A program made the position numbers and the translations under genes. A DNA stretch of 64,000 nt from Buchnera aphidicola (Pentalonia nigronervosa) (lineage in GTDB: Bacteria > Pseudomonadota > Gammaproteobacteria > Enterobacterales > Enterobacteriaceae): positions 124,001 to 188,000 of the forward strand of contig CP061275.1 of NCBI GenBank assembly GCA_014622685.1, in the 5' to 3' direction. This document shows positions 30,796-40,826 of the stretch, in pieces. The notes beneath the pieces are model-generated. The model searched no databases, was not told the origin of the DNA, and saw nothing but the letters and a program-made list of their open reading frames with translations. How positions within the stretch are numbered: the stretch's first letter is position 1; every line of letters starts with the position of its first letter.

Positions 30796-31761
30796 ATGAA
30801 GACGATAAATTTAATGAAAAAAAATCAAGATTTTTTTTTAAGAAAAATAACACCACATGTCATTCCAACTAAAAGAATATTACATTCAATAAATAAGCTA
30901 GAAAAACCAGATTGGTTGAAAGTAAAAATACCAACTGATACGTTTCGCATAAGAGATATGAAATGTATCTTAAGAAAAAACAATTTACATTCTGTTTGTG
31001 AAGAAGCAAAATGCCCAAATTTATTTGAATGTTTTAATAATGGTACCGTAACATTTATGATCCTTGGTTCAAAATGCACACGAAATTGTCCATTTTGCGC
31101 AGTATCTCATGGTAGACCAGATTCAGTAAATATTCATGAACCAGAAAAATTATCTAATACAGTATATGATTTAAATATTAATTATGTAGTTATTACATCA
31201 GTAGTTCGCGATGATTTATATGACGGCGGTGCAAAACATTTTGCTAATTGTATAAAAGCCATTCGAGATAAAACAAAAACGATTAAAATTGAAATATTAG
31301 TTCCTGATTTTCGAGGAAGAATAAAATTAGTATTATCAATTTTTGCATCATCATTACCAGATGTATTCAATCATAATATTGAAAGCGTACCCCGATTATA
31401 CAAACAGATTCGACCTGGTGCAAATTATAAAAAATCATTATTTTTACTAGAATCTTTTAAAAATAAGTTTTTTCATATTCCAACTAAATCAGGTTTAATG
31501 TTAGGGATTGGTGAAACTGATTTAGAAATTATTGAGGTCATGAAAAATCTTTATTCTAGTGGAGTTACGTTGTTAACTATTGGACAATATCTTCAACCTA
31601 GTATTCATCATCTTCCAGTTCAACGATATATACCGCCTTTAGAGTTTCAGCATTTAAAAGAAGAAGCGTTGTCTATTGGATTTGTCAATGCTTTTTGTGG
31701 TCCTTTTGTACGTTCGTCATATCACGCGAGTGTTCAATCTTGCATATCTTTTAAAAAGTGA
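30796..31761 (+). CDS. lipA: Lipoyl synthase
   Basis: Radical-SAM enzyme inserting sulfur into protein-bound octanoate. The 321-residue product (E. coli 321) has the auxiliary cluster motif [12 protein letters not shown], the radical-SAM CxxxCxxC motif in [10 protein letters not shown], and the C-terminal RSSYHA with the Ser ligand. With lipB it makes a complete endogenous lipoylation pair. An ATG six codons downstream is an alternative start. Confidence 0.97.
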   Translation: MKTINLMKKNQDFFLRKITPHVIPTKRILHSINKLEKPDWLKVKIPTDTFRIRDMKCILRKNNLHSVCEEAKCPNLFECFNNGTVTFMILGSKCTRNCPFCAVSHGRPDSVNIHEPEKLSNTVYDLNINYVVITSVVRDDLYDGGAKHFANCIKAIRDKTKTIKIEILVPDFRGRIKLVLSIFASSLPDVFNHNIESVPRLYKQIRPGANYKKSLFLLESFKNKFFHIPTKSGLMLGIGETDLEIIEVMKNLYSSGVTLLTIGQYLQPSIHHLPVQRYIPPLEFQHLKEEALSIGFVNAFCGPFVRSSYHASVQSCISFKK

Positions 31762-31893
31762 ATTCAAATAATAATTTGAAATGAATTGATAGTTACAAAT
31801 ATTGTATAATATTATGTATAATTGTTAAATTTTATATGAAAAATAGACTGAAAAAATAGTTTGCATTAATATATTATATACTAGAGGTGCGGT

Positions 31894-32604
31894 GTGTTAC
31901 ATCCTAATTTTTTAAATATACCAAAAATTATTATTGCACTGGATTTTTGTAATAAAAAATCAGCTATGAAATTAGTAAGATTACTTAATCCATCTATTTT
32001 TTATTTAAAAATTGGAAAAGAAATGTTTACTATTTTAGGTGTGAAATTTGTAAAAGAATTGCATCAATTAGGATTTAATGTATTTCTGGATTTAAAGTTT
32101 CATGATATTCCCAATACTGTATTTAATGCTACGAAAGCAGTAGCAGATTTAGGTGTATGGATGTTAAGCGTGCATGCTTCTGGAGGAAGAGAAATGCTAA
32201 TGTCTGCAAAAAAAGCATTACAATCTTTTAAAAACGCACCTTTATTAATTGCTATAACTGCATTAACTAGTTTAACAGAAAACGGATTAAGGGAAATAGG
32301 TATTCATATGTCATTATCTGAGTATATTTTTATTTTATCAAGGTTGTCTAAAGATTGCGGTTTAGATGGTATTGTATGTCCAGGTCGAGAAGCAAAAAAA
32401 ATAAAATGTTTACTTGGAAAAAAATATAAAATTATTACTCCAGGAATTAGAGACATAGAAGATAAATTATATGATCAGAAAAACGTTATTTCGCCTAAGA
32501 AAGCGAAAAAATACAAAATAGATTATATAGTTCTTGGTAGATCAATTACAATGTCTATAGATCCAATTAAAAAATTAGATTTAATTATAAAATCTATGCA
32601 GTGA
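31894..32604 (+). CDS. pyrF: Orotidine 5'-phosphate decarboxylase
   Basis: Final step of UMP synthesis. The 236-residue product starts at GTG (31894) with an upstream AGAGG. The catalytic Lys/Asp array is seen in FLDLKFHDIPNT, and the phosphate-binding loop in VLGRSIT near the C terminus. TATAAT-like sequences lie upstream at 31805-31810 and 31817-31822, without a matching -35. Confidence 0.96.
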   Translation: MLHPNFLNIPKIIIALDFCNKKSAMKLVRLLNPSIFYLKIGKEMFTILGVKFVKELHQLGFNVFLDLKFHDIPNTVFNATKAVADLGVWMLSVHASGGREMLMSAKKALQSFKNAPLLIAITALTSLTENGLREIGIHMSLSEYIFILSRLSKDCGLDGIVCPGREAKKIKCLLGKKYKIITPGIRDIEDKLYDQKNVISPKKAKKYKIDYIVLGRSITMSIDPIKKLDLIIKSMQ

Positions 32605-32718
32605 TTTTTAAATTGAAAATTATTTTTTATTTTTAATTGATTGATTATAATTTATAGTATGTAATAAAAATAATGTATTATTAGTTTTAAACATATTAAA
32701 TTTGACCTTGGAGAATAT

Positions 32719-33315
32719 ATGCAATTAACCAAAATAGATAAATCGATTTTACCAACACGTTGGGGTGATTTTTTGATATTTGGTTTTGAAGAGAATAAGA
32801 GTGGAAAAAACCATATTGCTTTAGTATATGGGAATGTAGAAACAGAACATCCTGTTTTATCTAGAGTACATTCAGAATGCTTAACAGGGGATGCATTATT
32901 TAGTTTACGCTGTGACTGTGGTATTCAATTGGAAATGGCAATGAAACGAATTGCTAAAGAAGGTAGTGGTATATTAATATATCATAGACAAGAAGGTAGA
33001 AACATTGGATTACTTAACAAAATCAAGGCTTATTCTTTACAAGACCAAGGTTTAGATACAGTTGAAGCAAATCAAAAACTAGGTTTTTCTGCTGATGAAA
33101 GAGATTTTTCCTTATGTGCAGATATATTCAAAATATTACGTGTAAAAAAAATTCGATTATTAACAAATAATCCATTTAAAATCAAAATGCTTAGAAATTC
33201 CGGAGTGAATATTGTTGAAAGAGTGCCCCTTATTGCAAAAAAAAATTCTAAAAATACTAGTTATTTAAAAACTAAAGCTAAAAAAATGGGACATTTATTA
33301 TTTAATGTAAAATAA
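32719..33315 (+). CDS. ribA: GTP cyclohydrolase II
   Basis: First committed step of riboflavin synthesis, a vitamin Buchnera can supply to its host. The 198-residue product (E. coli 196) has the zinc Cys residues in [18 protein letters not shown], the catalytic segment [18 protein letters not shown], and [12 protein letters not shown] good Shine-Dalgarno (GGAG) precedes the ATG. Confidence 0.97.
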   Translation: MQLTKIDKSILPTRWGDFLIFGFEENKSGKNHIALVYGNVETEHPVLSRVHSECLTGDALFSLRCDCGIQLEMAMKRIAKEGSGILIYHRQEGRNIGLLNKIKAYSLQDQGLDTVEANQKLGFSADERDFSLCADIFKILRVKKIRLLTNNPFKIKMLRNSGVNIVERVPLIAKKNSKNTSYLKTKAKKMGHLLFNVK

Positions 33316-33651
33316 TATTTATAAAAAATATTATTTGATTGTACAATGGTGTTTTATTAAAAAAACTTAAAATACTATTTATATAGTAACTGTATTATTA
33401 ATTATAAAATTACTAATTTGAATAATTAGATCTATTTTTATAGATTTCATAGTTTTAATGTCATTCAAAATAAACATTTAATTTACACATCAATGTTTAT
33501 AATATTTTATAATTAAAAATTATAGATAAATTTTTATATTTGTTTCGATCTATATAAATAAAAATGTAAACATTTATATAAAAAAACATTTTTTTATCTG
33601 GATATAAATAGAAAAAACATCTTTTTTATAAAAAATACAAAAATCTATTAT
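33316..33651. other. Spacer between convergent ribA and cls
   Basis: About 336 bases of A/T-rich sequence with no coding potential. Several short self-complementary stretches (TATAATT...AATTATA, AAATGT...ACATTT) could end transcription from either side. Nothing more is recognisable. Confidence 0.5.
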
Positions 33652-35112
33652 TCATAATAATGGACTGAGAAAATAGAATATTTTTTCTAATATTTTTTTC
33701 CATAGTGATCGCATTATCCAATGTTTTTTGTCTAATAACTTCGAATTGGAAATGTATTGATGTTGTATATAGTCTAATTTTTTTCCAATATTTTTATCAT
33801 CAATAACTAAAGTAATTTCAAAATTTAACCACAGACTTCTCATGTCTAAGTTTACAGTTCCAATTAAACTTAATTCTTGATCTATTAATATACTTTTGCT
33901 ATGTAACACTCCATTTTTAAATTGATAAATTTTTACACCTGCATCTAATAGTTCGGTAAAAAAAACTCTACTGGCCCATTTTACTAAGATAGAGTCATAA
34001 TACAAGGGAATGATAATATTGACTGTGACGCCTCTTTGAGATGCTATACAGATTGCTTGCAACAGATCGTCACTAGGTACTAAATAGGGAGTGGTTATTG
34101 TTATCTCATTACGAGCAGAATAAATCGCAGTTAATAATACTTGTTGAATCACGTTTTCAGGAAAACCTGGACCAGAAGCAATGACTTGAATACTTGTATT
34201 TTGATAAAATTGATGTTTTTCTATTTTAATATCCGGTAAATTTGGTAAAATTTTACGACCTGTTTCAATTTCCCAATCACATGAATATATAATACCAATA
34301 GCAATGGCTATAGGGCCTTCAACTCTTGTAACTAAATCAACCCATTGACCAATTCCTAAATATTGTTTAAATAAACAAGGATCTACTAAATTCATGCTTC
34401 CAGAATATGTAATATAGTTGTCAATCAAAACGATTTTTCTATGTTGTCTTATATCGATACGTCTTGAAATAAGACATAATAAACTAATCTTCAAAGATTC
34501 TACAACTTCAATACCAGATTTTCTCATAATTTTTACCCAAGGACTACGAAAAAACTCAGAACTGCCAGCAGAATCAAGCATTAATCGACAGTATATGCCC
34601 CGTTTAGCTGATGCAATCAATGCCATCGCAACATCATCCGCTATACCGCCTGGTTTCCAAATATAAAATACCATTTCAATATTTTTTTGTGCTAAATTTA
34701 TATCGCGTATTAAGATAGTCATAATTTCTTGAGTATTTGTTAATAATTTAAGATTATTACTTTTAATACCGAGCAAACCCTGTCGATTTTTACAGAGCTG
34801 GAAAACAGCTGTAGCTACTACGCTGTTATGTTTTTGAAAAATATCTTTACAAGACTTTAATTTAGACAGCCATATATTTGATGTAGACCAAATTTTGTTT
34901 GCGATTTTTTTGTGTTGTTCCTCTAAATATAATTCACCAAAAAAAAACCAAGATAAAAAACCAAAAACAGGAACAAAATAAATAGTTAAAATCCAAGACG
35001 TTGAAGTAGATATACTACGACGTTTAATTAAAATTTGAATAGTAATACGAAAAATCAAAAACCAATATATTAAAAATATAATATATTTAATCATGTAATG
35101 AAAAATGTTCAT
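33652..35112 (-). CDS. cls: Cardiolipin synthase A
   Basis: Phospholipase-D-family membrane enzyme that condenses phosphatidylglycerol to cardiolipin. The 486-residue product equals E. coli ClsA. Two N-terminal membrane segments are followed by two intact HKD motifs: HRKIVLIDNYITYSGSMN and HSKSILIDQELSLIGTVN. The C terminus FYFLSPLL matches the family. It looks fully functional, which is notable given the general erosion of Buchnera envelope genes. Confidence 0.96.
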   Translation of the reverse strand: MNIFHYMIKYIIFLIYWFLIFRITIQILIKRRSISTSTSWILTIYFVPVFGFLSWFFFGELYLEEQHKKIANKIWSTSNIWLSKLKSCKDIFQKHNSVVATAVFQLCKNRQGLLGIKSNNLKLLTNTQEIMTILIRDINLAQKNIEMVFYIWKPGGIADDVAMALIASAKRGIYCRLMLDSAGSSEFFRSPWVKIMRKSGIEVVESLKISLLCLISRRIDIRQHRKIVLIDNYITYSGSMNLVDPCLFKQYLGIGQWVDLVTRVEGPIAIAIGIIYSCDWEIETGRKILPNLPDIKIEKHQFYQNTSIQVIASGPGFPENVIQQVLLTAIYSARNEITITTPYLVPSDDLLQAICIASQRGVTVNIIIPLYYDSILVKWASRVFFTELLDAGVKIYQFKNGVLHSKSILIDQELSLIGTVNLDMRSLWLNFEITLVIDDKNIGKKLDYIQHQYISNSKLLDKKHWIMRSLWKKILEKIFYFLSPLL

Positions 35113-35526
35113 CCGTTGAAAGTCCTATTGCAATTTTTAAAATTTTTTTTTAATATTTTACGAAATATTTTATATTTTAAAAAAATATAAATTTTATGTG
35201 TAAAATATCAAAAATAGGATGTTTTATAAATAATACAATTTTTCAAACATATATTAATAGAGATTTTTAATTATACTTTAGCAATATTATTTTTATATAT
35301 AAAAAATAAAATATTGAATATAAAGCCGTCATATACTATTTATACGAAAAATTAAATTATTTTTCAATATACAATATTCTTATTTATATGTTATTACTAA
35401 AATTTTCATGTGGTTTAAAATTAATGAAAATATAGTTCATATTTTATTGTTTAATAATCAATTATTAATTTTTGATTTTCTTGAATAAATTTCTGGTTAT
35501 ATAGTACTTTCATTTGTTATTATTTT
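35113..35526. other. Spacer between cls and yciA
   Basis: About 414 bases with no open frame. In E. coli, kch, yciI and tonB lie in this interval; I could not recognise any of them with confidence here. Confidence 0.45.
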
Positions 35527-35880
35527 TTAAATAATACTCATAGGTAATAGTTCACGAGGTTTTCCTGTTGAATCAACAGCAACATAAATTACAATTGCTT
35601 CTGCTGCAAGATAAAATTTCCCTGATGGTTTAGATCTCAATGTTTTAATCCATACTTCAATTTTTATTGTAATTGAACTTTTTCCAATTTTAGTAGAATG
35701 AGCATAACAAATAAAAAGATCGCCAACAGCTATAGATTTTAAGAAAATAATTTTTTTTATTTGTGCAGTAACTACCTTTTCGCCAGATATTTCTTTTGCT
35801 AAAATTGCACCTCCCATATCTATTTGAGATGTAACCCAGCCACCGAATATATGGCCATTTGAGTTAATATTTTCAGACAT
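35527..35880 (-). CDS. yciA: Acyl-CoA thioesterase YciA, 5' end separated by frameshift at an A11 tract
   Basis: Hot-dog-fold thioesterase. The uninterrupted frame from ATG 35880 gives 117 residues (NGHIFGGWVTSQIDMGGAIL, with the catalytic Asp, then AVGDLFICYA). The conserved N terminus is encoded further upstream: QGEIVLKILTMSENIN aligns with E. coli QGDLVLRTLAMPADTN and is in the same frame, but its ATG (35930-35932) lies beyond an 11-A run (35917-35927) and is one base out of frame. With A10 the protein is 134 residues (E. coli 132). Either slippage rescues the full protein or a shorter one is made from ATG 35880. Confidence 0.9.
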   Translation of the reverse strand: MSENINSNGHIFGGWVTSQIDMGGAILAKEISGEKVVTAQIKKIIFLKSIAVGDLFICYAHSTKIGKSSITIKIEVWIKTLRSKPSGKFYLAAEAIVIYVAVDSTGKPRELLPMSII

Positions 35881-35916
35881 GGTTAAAATTTTTAATACAA
35901 TTTCTCCCTGGGGAAA

Positions 35917-35927
35917 TTTTTTTTTTT
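35917..35927 (-). other. A11 slippage tract at the yciA 5' end
   Basis: Eleven T on the plus strand. The start MSKKK is read into the run; the following family-conserved sequence requires one A fewer (A10) or two more. Confidence 0.85.
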
Positions 35928-35976
35928 GACATAATTAACTTTTCACTTATTTTGTTGAATATAATATATGATGTAT

Positions 35977-36507
35977 TTATTTTTTTTGAATTTTGAAATT
36001 TATATATATGCTTGTTATTAGTATTAATAAAAACGTCAAAATCGAAAAACCAAATACTTTAAAATTAACCCATACCCTTTCTGAAAAGAAAAACATTATA
36101 TAAGTATTTAAAATACTGCACAATAAGAAAAATAATCCCCAAAAAAAGTTTATTTTATACCAATCTATATCAGAAAGTTTTATTTTAGTATCTAAAAATC
36201 TTTGTATTATGGGTTTTTTTGTAAAATATTGACTGGTAAATAATGCTATAGAAAATATAAAATAAATTATTGTAATTTTCCATTTTATAAACTGACTATC
36301 ATGAAAAAATATTGTTAAAATACCGAATATAAAAACAGTAATAAAACTAAATAAATTAATTTTGTCTACTAAATCATTAATAATCCAATCATACAAACAT
36401 ATTAAACCTGATATAAAAATTAACAATCCTGTTGCAACAAAAATATTATAATATTTGTAAAATATAAAAAAAATTAACATTGGTAAAATATTTAATATGT
36501 GTTTCAT
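35977..36507 (-). CDS. yciB: Inner-membrane protein YciB
   Basis: IspZ/YciB-family membrane protein, linked in enterobacteria to septation and envelope synthesis. The start MKHILNILPML at 36507 aligns with the E. coli N terminus and gives 176 residues (E. coli 179); upstream in-frame sequence overlapping yciC is not homologous. Five hydrophobic segments, with FFHDSQFIKWK, KKPIIQRFL and ERVWVNFKVFG conserved. It follows yciC closely, as in E. coli. Confidence 0.93.
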   Translation of the reverse strand: MKHILNILPMLIFFIFYKYYNIFVATGLLIFISGLICLYDWIINDLVDKINLFSFITVFIFGILTIFFHDSQFIKWKITIIYFIFSIALFTSQYFTKKPIIQRFLDTKIKLSDIDWYKINFFWGLFFLLCSILNTYIMFFFSERVWVNFKVFGFSILTFLLILITSIYINFKIQKK

Positions 36508-36535
36508 ATGAAAAACCCAAATGTCTTTATTATTT

Positions 36536-37279
36536 TTAAGTACGCGAAATAAGCATATAAAAGCGAAACAAATATACAATTAGAAAAGAAAATAGCATAT
36601 TTGTACTTATATTTAAAATAAAAAAAATAATGTTTTTGTTAAAAAAACAAAAATTAGAAAAAATAATTGTTAAAAAAAATCTTCCAATCATCCAAAACAA
36701 TATACTTGGACCTATAATATTTATGTATTTCCAAGAAATGTATACACTAGAACACATTGAATCTATTAATCCATGTTTTTTGAATGAAAATATAATAGGT
36801 GATAAAGATAACAATATTGATAGCAAAATCCCAGGAATAATTAAAAACATAAAACCTAATTGAATTATAATAGCAGTCAAACAATTTAAAATAAATATAC
36901 TTGGTATAAATTTGTATAAAAAATATACTAAAAAAGTAATTGGTTTGTTTCTTTTTTCTAATGAAGATAGAATTAAAGTAATAATTCCACCTAATAGCAA
37001 TGTTTTACTTATTAATAACATAATAATCTTTAATATCGAATATTTAAACAATTCGTATTTTTCTGCTTGATTCATATTATTTATTAAATCCAATAAAGAA
37101 TTAGAATTAATAAAATTTTTTTCTTCTATTATAGACATAATATGTACATCTGGCTGAATAAATGTATCAATTGTTATATTGATACAAGCGATCGCTAAAG
37201 ATATAAATAGAATGTTTTTTATTTGTTTTAAAAAAAAATAATATGTATCATGACGTAGTGCGTTTATCGTAATAGACAT
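36536..37279 (-). CDS. yciC: Inner-membrane protein YciC (UPF0259 family)
   Basis: Multi-spanning membrane protein of unknown function; the 247 residues equal E. coli YciC. Six hydrophobic stretches are visible, and PGILLSILLSLSPIIFSFKK resembles the family. Position directly upstream of yciB and near trpA supports the assignment. Sequence is strongly drifted toward Ile/Leu/Phe. The ATG has AGGAG upstream. Confidence 0.85.
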   Translation of the reverse strand: MSITINALRHDTYYFFLKQIKNILFISLAIACINITIDTFIQPDVHIMSIIEEKNFINSNSLLDLINNMNQAEKYELFKYSILKIIMLLISKTLLLGGIITLILSSLEKRNKPITFLVYFLYKFIPSIFILNCLTAIIIQLGFMFLIIPGILLSILLSLSPIIFSFKKHGLIDSMCSSVYISWKYINIIGPSILFWMIGRFFLTIIFSNFCFFNKNIIFFILNISTNMLFSFLIVYLFRFYMLISRT

Positions 37280-37431
37280 ATATACTCCTTTGAAACATTA
37301 TATATTAATATAAAATTATACATATTATTTTAGAGTAGCATATTTCTTAAAATATAGAACCATTTATACTGAAGACTACGAATTAACTATATTAAAACAA
37401 GTACAATTTAGTATGTGTAAAAATTTAAATA

Positions 37432-38244
37432 CTAACTATGCCATTTTGTAGCATTTTTTAGAATGATGGAACAATTCTTTATTTCATTAATCATTTTTTT
37501 TTCCTTGTTTAAATAATGTTCAATTATGTTTATAATTACCGATCCACATATGACTCCAGATACCCCTGAAGACAATATTTTTTTTATTTGTCGGGTGTTA
37601 GAAATACCAAAACCTTGTAATAATGGAATAAAATTATATTTTTTTATTTTTTTTATAAAATCTTTAGGTAAACATTTGGTATCATTTTTTACTCCAGTTG
37701 TGCCAGGGTGTGATAACAAATAAATATAGCCTTTTGCATATAAGGAAAGCTTATGCAAAAAAACGTCATTAGCATCCGGAGGACATACAAAAATAGAATT
37801 TAATTTATATTTATTTGCAGTTTGATAAAAAATATCTGATTCTTCGATAGGCGCATCTGCAATTAATATAGAATCAAGATTAGAATTATAACACTGTAAG
37901 TAAAAATTATTAATGCCCTGGCTGTATATAATGTTAGCATATGTTAGAATGCCAATAGGTATGTCAGGAAATCTTTTTCTAATTGTTTTTAATGCTGTAA
38001 AATACGATGCAAGTGTATTTTGGTTTGATAAAGCACGCAAATTTGCGCGTTGTACAGTAGGTCCATCAGCTAATGGATCTGAAAATGGAATACCAATTTC
38101 TACAGCATCTGCGCCGTTTACTATTAACGTTTCTATAATTCTTAATGATATCTCTATAGATGGATCACCTATTACTACAAAAGGTACAAAACAACCTTCT
38201 TTTTTTAACAACAATTGCTTAAATATTTTCTGATATCGATCCAT
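37432..38244 (-). CDS. trpA: Tryptophan synthase alpha chain
   Basis: Cleaves indole-3-glycerol phosphate to indole. The 270-residue product (E. coli 268) has the catalytic Glu and Asp in [18 protein letters not shown] and the phosphate-binding segments LLQGFGIS and VICGSVI. The start overlaps the end of trpB by 26 bases, implying translational coupling in the trpDC(F)BA operon. No ompW-like gene remains before yciC. Confidence 0.97.
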   Translation of the reverse strand: MDRYQKIFKQLLLKKEGCFVPFVVIGDPSIEISLRIIETLIVNGADAVEIGIPFSDPLADGPTVQRANLRALSNQNTLASYFTALKTIRKRFPDIPIGILTYANIIYSQGINNFYLQCYNSNLDSILIADAPIEESDIFYQTANKYKLNSIFVCPPDANDVFLHKLSLYAKGYIYLLSHPGTTGVKNDTKCLPKDFIKKIKKYNFIPLLQGFGISNTRQIKKILSSGVSGVICGSVIINIIEHYLNKEKKMINEIKNCSIILKNATKWHS

Positions 38245-39433
38245 CGTGTTTTTCCTTATTTTTTAAAATATCATGTATTGTAAAAATATCTTTATCACCT
38301 CTTCCAGAAAGATTAACTAAAAAAATTTGTTTTTTTTGAGGATGATTTTTCATTAATTTTAATGCATATGCTAACGCATGTGAAGATTCTAATGCAGGAA
38401 TAATTCCCTCTTTTTTACATAATATTTTAAAAGCAGATATAGCTTCTTTATCAGTTACTGAGACGTATTTAGCGCGATTAGTTTTTTTTAACCATGCATG
38501 TTCAGGCCCAACAGATGGAAAATCTAAGCCAGCAGAAATAGACCAAGATTCTTGAATTTGGCCTTCCTGATTTTGTATCAAGTATGACTTCATACCAAAA
38601 TAAATTCCGGTTTTACCCCGACTTAATGGCGCACCATGTTGTTTTGTATTGATACCATGACCGCCTGGTTCTACACCAATTAAATCTACCTTTCGATCTT
38701 TAATAAAATCATGAAAAATGCCAATTGCATTAGATCCTCCACCAACACATGCAATAACCGAATCTGGTAATCTATTTTCTTGTGTTAAAATCTGCTTTTT
38801 TGCTTCCTGACCGATCATGCTTTGAAATTCGCGTACAATGGTAGGATATGGGTGAGGACCGGCTGCTGTTCCAATCATATAGTGAGTGGTTTTGTAATTA
38901 CCTGACCAATCTCTCAAGGCTTCGTTACATGCATCTTTTAACGTTCCTGATCCACTATTTACAGATATCACGTTTGCTCCCATTAATTGCATGCGAAAAA
39001 CATTAGGGTGTTGTCTTTTAATATCTTTTTCACCCATATAAATTTTACATTTTAGATTCAATAATGCACAAGCAATTGCTACAGCTACACCGTGTTGACC
39101 AGCTCCTGTTTCAGCGATAACTTTTTGTTTTTTCATTTTTACAGCTAATAATGCTTGTCCTAAAACTTGATTTGTTTTGTGTGCTCCGCCATGTAATAAA
39201 TCTTCTCGCTTAAGATAGATACGTGTTTTTGTATTTTTAGTTATATTTTTACACAGTGTTAGCGGTGTTGGTCGTCCAGCATAATTTTTTAACAAATCAA
39301 AAAATTTTTTCTTGAATATAGGATCATTTTTTGAAGATACAAAATGTTCTTCTAACTCATATAAAGCAGGCATTAAGATTTGAGGTACGTACATGCCTCC
39401 AAAATCACCGAAATAAGGATTAAGTAAACCCAT
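38219..39433 (-). CDS. trpB: Tryptophan synthase beta chain
   Basis: Pyridoxal-phosphate enzyme condensing indole and serine to tryptophan. The 404-residue product (E. coli 397) has the PLP Lys in [15 protein letters not shown], the phosphate loop [10 protein letters not shown], and the monovalent-cation and C-terminal regions (GRGDKD). The final residues extend slightly past the family end into trpA, producing the 26-base overlap. Confidence 0.97.
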   Translation of the reverse strand: MGLLNPYFGDFGGMYVPQILMPALYELEEHFVSSKNDPIFKKKFFDLLKNYAGRPTPLTLCKNITKNTKTRIYLKREDLLHGGAHKTNQVLGQALLAVKMKKQKVIAETGAGQHGVAVAIACALLNLKCKIYMGEKDIKRQHPNVFRMQLMGANVISVNSGSGTLKDACNEALRDWSGNYKTTHYMIGTAAGPHPYPTIVREFQSMIGQEAKKQILTQENRLPDSVIACVGGGSNAIGIFHDFIKDRKVDLIGVEPGGHGINTKQHGAPLSRGKTGIYFGMKSYLIQNQEGQIQESWSISAGLDFPSVGPEHAWLKKTNRAKYVSVTDKEAISAFKILCKKEGIIPALESSHALAYALKLMKNHPQKKQIFLVNLSGRGDKDIFTIHDILKNKEKHDGSISENI

Positions 39434-39464
39434 ATAAATTATTTCCTATAATGCATTTAAAAAA

Positions 39465-40826
39465 TTAAGAATATTTTAATTGATTCAAAATTAATTTAAT
39501 TTTATTCTCGTCTTTCACGCCCGGGAATTTTTCTACACCAGAATTTAAATCTAATCCTGAACAGTTCAGTTGAGAAGCTAAAATACAATTTTTTGAATCA
39601 ATTCCACCTGCTAAAATAACATTATCTAGGATTTTATGGTGTAAAATTGACCAATCAAAAGGTGTGCGATTTTTTGTTTTACAAGCATCAAACACATATT
39701 TATTGACATTAATATAATTCATATTTGGAAATGTAGATGTAATGGAATAAACTTTCCAAATTTTGATTTGTGCAGGTAATATTCTTCTTAAAATATTAAT
39801 ATATTTTTGATCTTCTAATCCATGTAACTGTATTGCATGTAAAGATAACGTTTCAGCAATGTTTGCAATAATTTTAATATTTTCATTTTGAAACACGCCA
39901 ACATATTTTAATTTTTTATTTATAAGAATATTTTTTGCTTGTTTATGTGTAATATTTCGCGGGGAATTATGTACAAAAATTAATCCGCCGTAAATAAAAC
40001 CGTATTTTTCGGCAATTTCAATATCAATAGAACGAGTCAATCCACAAATTTTATTTTTTCCAAATATTACAGATCGAATAGCTGTTTCTAAATTTTTTTT
40101 AGACATTAAATAAGATCCAATTAAAAAACCATGTACAAATTTTTTTAATTGTTTAATTTGACGATATTTTTTTATTCCGGATTCGCTAATAATAGTTATA
40201 TTATTTGGAATTAATCTAGATAATAAGCAAGTTTTATTTAAATCAATAGATAAATCATGCAGATTACGATTATTAATGCCAATAATTTTCGCATTCAATT
40301 TAAGAGCACGTTTCACTTCCTCTTGATTACTTACTTCAGTTAAAACACCCATATTTAATTTTTTTGCAATTTTAACAAATTGTGCATACTGTTGATCATC
40401 TAAAATAGATAACATTAATAAAATTGCGTCTGCTTGGTAGTATCGAGCTAAATAAATTTGATATGCATCAATAAAAAAGTCTTTGCACAAAATTGGTTGA
40501 GGAACATTTTTGCGAACTATTTTAATAAATTTTAAATTCCCCCAAAAATATTTTTCATCTGTAACAACAGAAATTACAGAAGCATATTTTTTATATACAT
40601 TAGAAATTTCAATCAAATTAAAATCTTTTCTGATTTCGCCTAAAGATGGAGAAGATCTTTTACATTCTAAAATTAAACCAAGTTTTTTTTTATTTAAAGC
40701 GTGATCAAAATTACGAGTATTTATTGTTATTTTATTTAGAAAAGTAACTAACGGTTTCTTTTTTTTTTGATATACAATCCAATTATATTTATCTGATATA
40801 ATCTTTGTAAGTTTTGTTTTATTCAT
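39465..40826 (-). CDS. trpC: Bifunctional indole-3-glycerol phosphate synthase / phosphoribosylanthranilate isomerase
   Basis: Two fused TIM barrels, as in enterobacteria. Residues 1 to about 255 are the synthase (ECKRSSPS, PILCKDFFID, INNRNLHDL, SESGI). From about 256 on is the TrpF isomerase (ICGLTR with the catalytic Cys, YGGLIFV, VQLHGLE-like IQLHGLE, LAGGI). The length of 453 equals E. coli TrpCF. It overlaps trpD by 8 bases. Confidence 0.97.
   Translation of the reverse strand: MNKTKLTKIISDKYNWIVYQKKKKPLVTFLNKITINTRNFDHALNKKKLGLILECKRSSPSLGEIRKDFNLIEISNVYKKYASVISVVTDEKYFWGNLKFIKIVRKNVPQPILCKDFFIDAYQIYLARYYQADAILLMLSILDDQQYAQFVKIAKKLNMGVLTEVSNQEEVKRALKLNAKIIGINNRNLHDLSIDLNKTCLLSRLIPNNITIISESGIKKYRQIKQLKKFVHGFLIGSYLMSKKNLETAIRSVIFGKNKICGLTRSIDIEIAEKYGFIYGGLIFVHNSPRNITHKQAKNILINKKLKYVGVFQNENIKIIANIAETLSLHAIQLHGLEDQKYINILRRILPAQIKIWKVYSITSTFPNMNYINVNKYVFDACKTKNRTPFDWSILHHKILDNVILAGGIDSKNCILASQLNCSGLDLNSGVEKFPGVKDENKIKLILNQLKYS

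Noticed and set aside
31763..31780. TTCAAAT...ATTTGAA after lipA as a terminator
   Set aside because: A short all-A/T stem without a T run; expected often by chance at this composition.
35470..35510. Possible yciI remnant between cls and yciA (MKVLYNQK on the minus strand)
   Set aside because: Only about eight residues resemble the YciI start and nothing downstream continues the match.
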